From positions 115,215,111-115,279,110 of the forward strand of contig NC_060247.1 of the NCBI RefSeq assembly GCF_921293095.1: a stretch of DNA of 64,000 bases, in the 5' to 3' direction. Shown here one piece after another: positions 33,342 to 64,000 of the stretch; position 1 is the stretch's first letter, and each line of letters opens with the position of its first letter. Source of the stretch: Ischnura elegans. Its lineage: Eukaryota > Arthropoda > Insecta > Odonata > Coenagrionidae. The notes below the pieces were generated by a model. The model was not told the origin of the DNA, did not search any database, and saw nothing but the letters and a program-made list of their open reading frames with translations. The position numbers and the translations under genes were made by a program.

Positions 33342-36068
33342 GGGGGTGCGGTCCAATGAATGCTACTTTCGCTACCAGACGCTACAGACGGAAGTGCTCC
33401 GGAGCACCGGTCCATAGGCGCTACGTTCGCTACGAGAATTTCTTTTCGGACCGGTCAGGAGCGACGTCAAGATGGCGGAAATGAACGAGGGTGGGCAAAC
33501 TGGGATTATGAAATCGAAGATGTGGTTTTAATTGCGAATTGAGGTGACTATGATCATTGAATATTAATAAATATGTTTGAATATCATTAAAATGAATTTT
33601 ATTTTTCATTATCGAGGCTCCACATAGGAAAGGAAGAAACTTTGGACTGTATTTCTCACACCAACCCTCGCCTACCCTTCTCAATGAAGCTCATTACCCT
33701 AGTAAAGGAAAAAGTAGGTACTCTACCGTTTTCCCAGTTGAAACATATTAACTTATCATGGTTAACGACTATTAAAAAACATTAATCTATTTCATGTGTA
33801 TCCTATTTTTCTTCAGATTTTAATTTATGGCATGAGTAAATTTGTCGATATATGTTCTTACAATCCTTTCTTTATATTACATGCCCCTTTTAATAATTTT
33901 TGTTGCCTTTTGTATGTAAAGGCTGCTTCCAAAGACATTTGAGTTCATTTCGGGGGAGATACGAGAATGTTTGTCGATATTTAGTTCTTGCTATATATTT
34001 ATTTAAATCACAATTAAATTTACATCTATTTACTAAGTGCGTCTACTCCGTTACTTCGTAGTCACTTATATAGGAGAAAGGCGTCCACATTCAGCGTCCA
34101 TCATCTGCAACGTGAGTAAACTCTCCATTGCCTCAGTGCATTCCCTTCGAATTTCCGCCAAAAACTGACTCGCTCCTCCGCTGACCCAAGTTTTCAGGGG
34201 AGCGTCTGGAGCTGGTCCGGAGCGAGGCGGGAAACGGGTGTATGACGTTTGCCGTGACGTCACAGCCTAACCTGTAGCGCTCCGTAGCGAATAACGGACC
34301 GCTTGGTGGCGCTCCGAAGCATTGGTAGCGTTCAACGGACCGCACCCTGGGTGCATCCAGGGGGAGCTCCGCTCACTGAGCGGAAGGTGAGCGAACCACC
34401 ACTCTCCCCCTGGATGCGACCGCTCACCACCCGATCACTAGTGAGCGGCCGCCATATTTGTGAGCGTACTCCGGGTATGATCACCTCGCTCACCGACCAG
34501 TGAGCGGCGGCGCGAGTTCAAAATGGTGCCGAAGAACTGTCGAGTCGAGCAACCGTATTAATTATACATTGTAACGTATCGAACGCTGGATGACTTATAC
34601 GTAATGTAGGCATATTAAATGCGATTGGCAGAAGGCCTTTTGTTACGTATTTATTTACTAAATTAGGTAGCCAAAATATTATTCTGCGGTGGAATTTTGT
34701 CGTAAGCCAGGTAAAGTTCAGATGTAGCCTTCGCTGAAAAATGGATTTTCGAGTTGAAATGTGTTTTTAATTCTTTATTAATATTTCATAGGCTTCAGAT
34801 AAATTGAAATATATCTATATACGTAAATCGCGGGGTATTACTTGTCCGCTTAGTCAAAAAATAAGGCGTGAGTAATTTTTCTCCCGGGTTAACTAAGTAA
34901 TTGCTTCAACATTGCCTTCAGGCCGTTTTACACGGGGGACGTCATTGCGCAATAGCTGAAGTATGTATGAAGTTAAAATCAAAATTGCATCGTGTAAAGC
35001 GGTGAATTTCTATAACACACGCGAGAATGATCGTACATAAGGTACCTTTATAAATATTGGTCTTCTGGTAGAGAAACATATATTGCAGTGATATCAGGGT
35101 TAAGAGTACAACCTTTCATGTGACCTTTGACAAAGTGAGTGGCATACATAAAGTAGACAGAACTAGAAATGTTGAAGGTTAGAGGCTAAATCTATTATGT
35201 CAATAAAAAGTTGGCATCAAGCAAGTTGTTCAGCGATTTTAAAAACCCTTAAAACTACTCGCTGGCGAACGACAAGAAGATATAAGAAAAATTTGTTTGT
35301 CATCAGCAGGAACATGAACATTAACCCGAGCACATTCAAAGTCCATTCCTCAATTAGAAGCTCATGTGGCACATAGCTCACTTCAAAAGTAATGTCAGAT
35401 TTGGTTAGTACGATAACACCAGCATTTTTTTAATTTGACCGGTTTACCAGCACTTCCTCAAAACATCCGCCACACTACGTCCCGTAATGCTGAGATATAA
35501 CTTCATCATTAGTCACCCGATGTTCACAAACAGTTTGTTGTGATAATAACGTCTACTGCTGTCCTTGATCAATTATTAAATCTCATTCAAGAAACTATAA
35601 GACGAAGCGGATTTCACGGAATTAGCAAATGTGAAACTATTGCTTTCTAAACATGGGAAAGACGTCCATTTTAGTGCAAAGACCTCTTTTTTCAAGACTT
35701 CAATGTCAGGCGCCAGATTCCCAACGAAATATTTGGACGATTGACACAAAAGGCATTTCCAATAAATATCACGGGACTCGTAAAGAACTGTTAGCGATAA
35801 ATCCTTAAGGCCCGTACATTAAGAGTGATATATATTCGGGACAGAGTCACAAGGTATGAACTTATCACAGGAATTAAAGGATATTTCGCAGCCGCTACAC
35901 GAAAGTAAACACAAGCGCTGGGCGCCATATTGAATGTTTTGCATTTCAAGTTCCCCACCAAAGCGCTCACTGAGCATTCACCATGCGGAGGGATGTGATC
36001 GCTCAGTGAGCGCTGACGTCACAGTCCGCTCACTGATCAGGGAGCGATCACTCCCCCTGAATGCACCC
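33342..36068. mobile_element. TIR element 4, nested in element 2, interrupted by element 3
   Basis: Ends are GGGTGCATCCAGGGGGAG and, inverted, GGGTGCATTCAGGGGGAG. CGCTCACTGAGCG-type palindromes recur at 34370-34510 and 35960-36050. Element 3 has inserted two bases inside its left terminus, so the first bases are at 33342-33343 and the rest resumes at 34348-34351. Own length is about 1.72 kb. No clear target duplication and no transposase. Confidence 0.75.
33344..34347. mobile_element. TIR element 3 (1,004 bp), inserted in the terminus of element 4
   Basis: Left end GGGTGCGGTCC and, inverted, right end GGGTGCGGTCC, with continued similarity through TGAAYGCTAC. TGG flanks both sides (33341-33343 and 34348-34350), a 3-bp duplication. 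Subterminal motifs are CGCTAC and GCTCCG with their complements. No coding potential seen. It is the innermost element of the stack. Confidence 0.8.
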
Positions 36069-37571
36069 ATTGAACAGGTTCAGTTTTTCTGCGACGACGC
36101 AGCGAGCTGGAGACGTGACGTCATCAATTCTCAAAGACGGGCTCTGATTGGCTCGCTAGCCGCGGCGTCAACGCAACGCCGAACTGTGAAGGCCCCCTTA
36201 TTCGTCAGCCCGCGAAGAAGTTAAAAAGAGTTGATCACTGCTTTGTGAGATATTTACGATGTTTATTCACTCTGCGAACACAATTTCTTACTCCCGTTGG
36301 TGCGATGTGGCTTGTATTCCGAGATTTTGCCGTATTTACCATAGGATTTTTTCTAGCCCAAGTAAAAAAGCCTTTATATTCAAGGATTCAACGGTCGTTG
36401 ATAGTAGAACACCGGCAACATTTGGTGCTCAATGTATTGGAATTTTCAAGTATAATTGTCTTGAAGAGGACTTTGTCTGCTACATAATTGTTCACCTACG
36501 CTTATTATAATTGTATTCTTGGGATTAGCAGTGACGAAATTATTTTTATTAGTATTGTAACAATGTACCTTCATCTTCAGCCACGGTTTGTTTACATCGT
36601 TTGCCTCATTGTTCGCCGTAAGTCCGATAATTCCACAAGGGTAATTATTTAGTTAGAAAAAATTTTTGTCGCTTGAATTCACATTTTGGGCTATTTAAAA
36701 TACATTCGTTGATAAAAACACCGAGATTCCGCGGATGTCACGGAAGGTATCATCAGTATCATCGCGTCAAGTGTTGTGATTGTGAACTTGAGTGACATAC
36801 TTTACGCTATCTATTTGGAAGTGTTAACTTTTGCATTTTGATACCATTTGTGTGTTATTTCAAACAACTTTGCTTTGATATGACTTTGACTAAATATGCT
36901 TGATTAGTGTTAATTTGTGATATACCGTTGGAAGTATGAAGGTTTTCTCGTGTTGAAATGAAATTTTTGTAGTTTTATGATGAATAATTCATTAAATGTT
37001 TCCTTGTTTCGTGCAATCATTCTTTTTATTTGCCCCTTTCTACCGATGGAATACACGGTACGTACCTACTCAGTGCTCTTATAGTAATAATGAAAATCTA
37101 TCTTGAAGTCCCGTATGGTGTTTGGTTAGTATAGTGAAGTGAATTCAGCATTAATTTTACGGGAAGTTTTGTGCACCGGTAACGACGTCAAAGAGTGAGA
37201 GGAGTTAAGTGATGTCATTTATATTCTTCTAAAATATAGTAGCAATATGCTTTTTCTATTTCGTCGTTGCTGTCTGATGCTCTCAAGAGTGCTTACGAAG
37301 GTAGGAGAGTTATTTTCATTATAAACCCCATTCTCAGATGCTCACATAGGGTATTGAAGTTAATATAAAAGTGAACGAAATGTCCACGTATATATTTCAT
37401 TGAAAGTGCATCAATAGGCATTCGTTTTTATTGAAAATATAAATTAATTTCGGATCCAAACTTTACGAATCAACAATAGATACCTATCGTGTCTTGTTGT
37501 GAGTAATTTAAAAGCAAAGCAATACGTTACATAGGTACTTAAAATTACGGAATATTTATGATGTAAAATAC

Positions 37572-39035
37572 AGCCGATGTCCCACGGTCAAATTTGCGTC
37601 AAAATATTTTGATCAAAATTTTTGTCCAAAAATTTTGATGCAAATATTTTGATACAACTGGACTGAGGGTGTCCCACGATGCATCTCATTTTGATCAAAA
37701 ACAAACGAAAGACGATATTTATGTAAACAACTAGGAAACTTGTGGAGGTGGAGGATTCTTTCTTTTTAAGCAGGCGAAATTGTTTGAACAGGCCTCTTGA
37801 AAATTAAAGATGCGAAAAAAAGAAAACAGAAGGAATGCTGAACTTGGCCTTGGCTGGAAAAGGGGTATGAAAGCGTTGGAATAAGCATGCTATACATGTT
37901 GGAGAAGGAGTTGGTCGCCGATGTTCCCGTTTATTATCGATAATAATTGACGACAAGGCAGGATATTTTCATGTCCCTTATCAGCAAGGTTGAGGGCAGA
38001 ATAAAACGCCAGGATACAAACGTGAGGCAGTTTATTCCCGCGAGGAAAATGTTATTAATAAATGATGGACATTGTGGTTGAGGAGATGTTATGAATAGTG
38101 CTGTAAGCGTGCATTTAAATCACATTTTTCTCTCCTAATCTAGCAGTTTCTAAAATAAGGTCCTTATCCTATTATCATAGTAATAGAAACGGGCAGCTGT
38201 AGTGTTTCACAGGTACAATCGTCAGTTCATGTTAGTCATTTCTCCAGCTGCTCGCTCGCATTGTATACCTTCCATAAAGCGTAAAATTCGGCCTCGATAC
38301 CTTAAGTAAATCTTTTATTATTTCCAAAACATCCCTCCTGGTATTGCGATTCTAAAGATCGCTTCCTTTCTATTTAAGATCAACTGATTATTACAGATTT
38401 CCTAGTTGAGAGCTTCCATCGCCTATCACTAAGACAAATTTTTGCTCATATTTACCTTTAGGGCCACACCAGGCGATGAAATAGACGATCACGAACGTAT
38501 ATATACATTTGAAATAATGTTTTGTGAATTCACTTCGTGGTATGGTGATATTATGAATTTAAAACTAAACCTTTTAGTATTCCATACGATACTAATGAAA
38601 AAACTCAACCGGTTTCGATCTTTTCAGGTCCTTATCTAGAGGTTTACGATTAAGATAACGACCTGAAAAGGTGGAAACCGGTTGGGTTTTTAATGCATAC
38701 TGTGTGGAATACAACAAAGTTTATTTTTGTGTCCATAATATACATAATTATTAATTAAAATACTCATGCAGACGATAAATAAGTTAAACGTATTTGGCCT
38801 GTGTGTCAGCGCTTGGCGATGCTTTTTTGTCAAAGGCCCTGTGATTGGTTGGTTTCATCCAATTGGATGAAAATTTAGAACCTGTCCTATCCATTTGTGC
38901 AAATCGGTGATTTGTACAAACGATAGGACCAAAAGCTAGTTGGAAAAAATTTTGACCGTGGGACAGGGTGCGCGTCAGTTGCATCAAATTTTGATCAAAA
39001 TATTTTGACGCAAATTTGACCGTGGGACATCGGCT
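37572..39035. mobile_element. TIR element 5 (1.46 kb) with perfect 50-bp ends, nested in element 1
   Basis: AGCCGATGTCCCACGGTCAA and the following 30 bases are repeated without mismatch, inverted, at the right end. Just inside is an array of ATTTTGATCAAAAT-type palindromes on both sides. Perfect ends indicate a young insertion. Flanking TAC is seen on the left and TTAC on the right, so the duplication is uncertain. It contains an older 137-bp foldback at 38577-38713. No transposase. Confidence 0.85.
38577..38713. repeat. foldback with ACCTGAAAAGG...GGAAACCGGTTG core
   Basis: Arms of about 58 bp (38577-38636 and 38654-38713) are inverted copies with some mismatches. Each contains CAACCGGTTTC next to CTTTTCAGGT or its complement. 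This CTGA...GAAAC spacing recalls the hammerhead-bearing tails of Penelope-like elements, but the core is not intact. Confidence 0.5.
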
Positions 39036-39444
39036 TTACGCTATTGGAACGCATAATGTAATATACGTGTAACATTGGTAAAGTTAAATACTGCTCCCAC
39101 TATGTAAATTTTAAGTTTCAAGTGTTTAATCAATCATTTTTATTATGAATAACATACAATTAGAGCGCTTCCACGGATCTAGCGTCGTAGATTATGATTT
39201 AAAATCGTCAGCTAGGCCGAAAAGTGTAAACAAAAGTCCGCCATGTTGCTAAAAATTTGTCGGTAGGTCCTACCGAGCGTTTTGAAATCGTCGGTATGTA
39301 CCGACGGGTTTACCGACAACTGTCGGTGGAATAACGACAATCGTCGGTAAAACGTGTTTCCTGAATCGCTCGTACCGAGACTTATCGGTAGGACCGGCTT
39401 ACCGACACCGACAATCGTCGGTACGGTGTACAGAATTCCGCCCC

Positions 39445-39600
39445 TTTCGTCTGGCACCTACCCTTCGACCTATCTGGCATGGGTGGCCCTACCGGGAATA
39501 ATTTATAATTAATCCCACCAGTGCGGCTATAGGGGTCATGGGAACTCGCAAGCCTTTCCACCGCGACAAGGTTGTAGCCCAGGGGAAGGATACTGAGATA
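39445..39600 (+). mobile_element. LINE family A 5' UTR, right piece
   Basis: Matches 43291-43440 (TCTGGCATGGGTGGCC, GCGACAAGGTT) in the same orientation. It continues the piece at 31867-31931 and shows that the nested stack landed within a LINE 5' UTR. Confidence 0.65.
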
Positions 39601-39961
39601 TACATATAAAAAATATATAAATGCACTGATTTCAGCATTTGAAATGAACTAGAAAGTTGAATTTCGAAATCGCATTACTGGTGACATAGAGGTAACCACT
39701 ATGGCTGGTGAGTATGTAAGAAAACGAAGACGATAAAGATGTAGGAGGGCTGTGATCGAAATCATTTAACATGGCCAGATTGCTGGTATCAATATTACTA
39801 TTCATTTCAATGAAATTCATAAGCTGTTTTAAGCTTCGTTCTGAATCGGTGTTTTTTGCATTTACTCACTTAAGTGCGTGGTTTAATCACTTGGTAGTAC
39901 CGTTGTTACATTCACATACATGCGTTGCCAGAAACTTAATTTAAACTGCTGGAATGAATGG

Positions 39962-41550
39962 AATAGGGTTGTTCACCATATTTTTTTTATTTAAGAAATC
40001 GAAAGATCGTGCCTCAGAAGGAGCAATGACAATAATATTATGCTATTTTCTTCATTGTACATGTTTAGAGAAGGCTTTAAACAGTGACAAATTTTACGTT
40101 ACGCCAAAAAGCCCTACTTCCATCTTGAATTGGTGTGTGACGTCACAAGCCTGTAGATGCCCTACTGCAGTGTTTGAAGTGGCTCAGCAGGGTTATTCCA
40201 CTTTTTTTTTAAAGATCTCCAGCGTCTGCCGCCAGATCAGTGTTTAAAGAAAATCCAAATTTATCCTTTAATAAGAGTAATAATAAGCAAAATTACCCTT
40301 ACTTTTACATATTTATTGCTCATCATATCACAAATAGCACTACAACGCACACATTTCACGAGCTGTCTTTTTGATACGTATAATCAGTATATTCCAAATC
40401 AACTGATTCAATAAAAAACTTGGCTCACAATAAATATAAAACACTATTATGTAACACTAATAAAACATGACAATCTGTTTTCCAATCACTCTGCACACAC
40501 AAAAGAATTTGCACTCCTTGAAGTTCGTAAGGATTCTCCACACCTCACTTACCACTCATCACAAACGACTTAGAATCAGTTTACGTTATTTTACATTGAC
40601 ATTACGAAGACAATGAAATGAATAGGCTGAAACAAATTATTAAACTAGCTAAACCAGTTATTGTAACATCAAAAAACTTCGAATTTCACTTTCACTATTA
40701 CCGTAACCAAAATATGACCAAAACAAACAACAGCGCAACGAAATTCGTGAAATGTAAACACTGACGAATGCTCCAAATTAATTGGCAATAGGTAATAAAA
40801 TCAAACAGAACTTAGAGGCGAACAAACGAATGAAAATTAATATACGTTCGATGTATCCTCTAAGTACAACTAGCTCAAATATGAAACATATCCTTCGCAA
40901 TAGTTAGATACCTTAGATCGAAATGTATAGGGTTGATTGAACCAGCATGGAAGAAATAAATAATTTCGTCGAAGATGTTACATTCACAACTCACTTCACT
41001 TGTCGCTTCACTCTTTACTTCATCGTCTATATGCAATCAATTCACTCAGGGGTACATTAAGGGCACAAATTTTGTTCACTTGCACAAGCGGCAAAATGAA
41101 AGTTCACTGCACGTAGGTAGTTTCCTTGCAAATGCAGCTATACAAAACTTTCAATTCCTGTCAACAATTACACTACATACGTTGCCTGCCTAACTTGAAG
41201 AATGGATTTTATGTCGCCTTGATCCATCCGGAAGCTTCATGCACAACATAGGCCATTTCAAAATAAGGAATAACCTTGGCAAATGTCCAGTCGGCATGCA
41301 GAGTGCTCAGCTTGGCATCGAGCGATCGAGGATACAGGCCAGCCGTACAGGCTTGTTTCGTCATCACCTCTATTTCAAGATGGCCGACCGTTTTTGGCGG
41401 CGTTTAAAATTGTTCGAATTTTGATTGCTAATTACTCCATCATTACTTTTTCAACGCATCAGTCATTCATCCCAATCAAAATGAAATTACATCAGAAGTG
41501 ATATACATTCGTTTTTTTAGACCGTTCTGATAGGCTTGAACAACCCTATT
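39962..41550. mobile_element. candidate TIR element upstream of NO66
   Basis: AATAGGGTTGTTCA (39962-39975) and TGAACAACCCTATT (41537-41550) are exact inverted copies. A second GGGTTATTCCACTTTTTT-like sequence at 40189 resembles the left end, hinting at repeated subterminal motifs or a composite. No target duplication is clear and no transposase is seen. It ends 371 bp before the NO66 start codon. Confidence 0.5.
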
Positions 41551-41921
41551 GGGAGTGAGGCCAATTTGAATTTCCCGGTGACAACTAACGCCATCTATAG
41601 CTCAATATCCGTACTAGATCGGCCGGCCCATGCGTAAAACTGGTTTACGTACAGCTGACTACCCAAGTCGTGTGTTTGTTAGCTATCCTGTCCTGCAATC
41701 CTGCTTTGGATATGTCTGCATCGGCATACGAGAGCCGGTCCCACGTGCGAGATGTGTAGATTGTTTTGCTATGTTTTTTGAGTTGCTGAGTATCGATGTC
41801 AGAAGTTTTTGGGCGCGCTAGTGAAATCTGTTCCGCACTAACTCAGGGTAGGTAGGGTAAGCTTAGGTTTTTTTTTGTGGATACTGGAGCATAGCAAAGC
41901 GATTCGAACTGAAGCCTTGAG

Positions 41922-62985
<21,064 letters not shown>

Positions 62986-63169
62986 GTAAATATTATAATG
63001 CTGCTATCATTTAACTTGTGTCCATGTGTAAGAAATAATAAACTGAAATCATTTGCTCTTTTCCTTTGGGCTGTAACCATGTCATGTTGGAAAGTCTTGC
63101 ATATTTCAATGACCACTATAGCTGCACTGTTGGGGTGATTATCGATTACTCCTGGTTGGGACACCCATG

Positions 63170-63440
63170 CCAGATAGGGAAAAAGTTAAGAGGCAGAAAA
63201 AAGATGGTTTGTGTGATGGTAGATGGAGATGGGGACATGGAGGAGAATGGGAACAAAGAAGTGCTAGGCATGGTGGACGAGGAACCTTCTAGATGAGGTG
63301 TAGATACAGGGGATGTGGATGGAGTGAGAACTAAGGAGAGAGGGGACGTGCAAAAATATATTTAAGCGAAGAATGTTTGGTAAGCTAGGAAGGGAGAGGA
63401 AGAGAAGTATTTATGGCTATAATGAAAGGGAATAGGTAGA
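63170..63440 (+). mobile_element. LINE family A fragment
   Basis: Plus-strand similarity to the RT-end region of the 43030-49340 LINE: EEVLGMVDEE here against EEVLDMVGEE there, followed by GGAAGGGAGAGGAAGAG-type sequence. Short and worn. It lies in the last NO66 intron visible in the window. Confidence 0.5.
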
Positions 63441-64000
63441 AATCTGTGAAAGTGGCTTTATTTTTTGCTAAAATTCATTTGTGATTTCGGTGTTAAAGAA
63501 AATCTTGGCGGTGTTATTTGCACTTTTCTATTTTTATTCTTTCTATTTAAATTTTTGCACATTTTTAGGTGTTTTATTATTTTTTGGTGCACATTTCACG
63601 ATTGCTTATACTTTTTTAAGCATTTTAAGCAAGACAAAACAAGCCAATCGACCTTGGAGTTGTGATGAGATAGATCGAATGTACGTCAGCAGCGTTAAAC
63701 AATGAAAGCTTAGGCTTTAATAGATTATGACTCATTGGAAGTGATTTTTTTGCTAATTCGCTTAAAATGCAAAATTTCGTTTTTATTTACCGATTTCACG
63801 TTATTTCGTGTTATTTCACGATATCGCATCTTGCGAATTTCACAGATCTCTTGGAATAGGCTCTTATTGCTGATCTTCCTGGAAGCCAGAAATGAGAAGG
63901 TAAAAAATGCTCTGTGGCAGAAAAATCTTAGTAATGCATTTTTTATGTCTCCCCTCTTCCCCTGACTCAATATTTTGCTGGGCTGTGGTTTCTAACAGTT
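63441..64000. other. end of window, NO66 intron 10 presumed
   Basis: AT-rich, with no exon that continues the NO66 reading frame (phase 0 after LTVK). The expected C-terminal exon, ending in a short hydrophobic YDL/LFSKGL-type tail in relatives, is not found here. Confidence 0.4.

Larger units (their letters stand above)
32185..36197. mobile_element. TIR element 2, nested in element 1 (TTA duplication)
   Basis: Left end GGGTGCCTTCATAGCTCGGC and right end, read inverted, GGGGGCCTTCACAGTTCGGC, both continuing into GTTGCGT. TTA flanks both sides (32182-32184 and 36198-36200), as expected for PIF/Harbinger. GCGTTGCG-type motifs repeat near the ends. Own sequence is about 1.3 kb and includes a 342-bp tandem duplication. 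It is interrupted by elements 3 and 4. No transposase. Confidence 0.8.
31932..39444. mobile_element. TIR element 1: outer shell of a five-element nest
   Basis: Ends are GGGGCGGAATTCTGTACAC and its exact complement, and inverted similarity continues for about 46 bp. Both subterminal regions carry an array of TACCGACGATCGTCGGTA-type palindromes (31951-32090 and 39255-39425). Own sequence is about 2.0 kb (31932-32181, 36201-37571, 39036-39444); the rest is other elements. No transposase was recognised; the overlapping frames at 36245-36510 match nothing I know. GGG-type ends suggest PIF/Harbinger, but there is no target duplication. Against the related site at 43271-43300, about 10 bases (GTGGACTACT) are absent instead. 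Confidence 0.75.

Noticed and set aside
36245-36510. Transposase of element 1 in two overlapping frames of about 80 codons
   Set aside because: No catalytic motif or family resemblance; the overlap of two frames suggests chance.
63000-64000. Final NO66 exon within the last kilobase
   Set aside because: No acceptor-bounded frame reads like the expected C-terminal tail; the region includes a LINE fragment and AT-rich sequence.

Overview
This window is a transposon-dense, AT-rich piece of an animal nuclear genome, most probably an arthropod and likely an insect. The evidence is spliced genes with GT/AG introns up to about 11 kb, conserved metazoan proteins, and an arthropod-like repeat set (mariner, Tc1-like, piggyBac-like, pogo-like, Helentron, LINEs, tRNA-derived SINEs, Penelope-like, Copia and Gypsy fossils). 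I see nothing bacterial, no CRISPR array and no operon.

Three host genes can be reconstructed by splicing. (1) LRRC58 on the minus strand (2563-15021) has four coding exons giving 361 aa. Its last exon lies across an 11.2-kb intron full of repeats. (2) A gene on the plus strand (15726-26598) has three coding exons giving a 300-aa protein I do not recognise. It starts 704 bp from LRRC58, head to head, so the two probably share a bidirectional promoter. (3) RIOX1/NO66 on the plus strand (from 41922) is a JmjC ribosomal oxygenase. Ten coding exons (594 codons) lie in the window with every splice phase consistent; the last exon falls beyond the right edge.

The rest is layers of mobile DNA. In the first intron of the unknown gene, a Copia fossil carries a G-rich repeat, a LINE and a small MITE, followed by a Penelope-like fragment with a recognisable hammerhead ribozyme and a piggyBac-like element whose sister copy sits just beyond the gene. 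Between 31.9 and 39.4 kb there is a nested stack of five terminal-inverted-repeat elements, each with its own subterminal palindrome array, inserted into the 5' part of a rearranged LINE. NO66 intron 3 is almost entirely one LINE, itself interrupted by a Tc1-like element with arms of more than 400 bp and by a mariner, the mariner holding a further 1-kb insertion. NO66 intron 4 holds Gypsy fossils split by one pogo-like element, plus a second pogo-like element ending only 34 bp before exon 5. NO66 intron 7 holds a large foldback and a decayed Helentron.

The host genes do not form a pathway with one another. The most unusual part is the nested stack at 31.9-39.4 kb and its shared design of inverted ends plus element-specific palindromes. 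I could not run any homology search, so family names rest on motifs, terminal sequences and target-site duplications read by eye.
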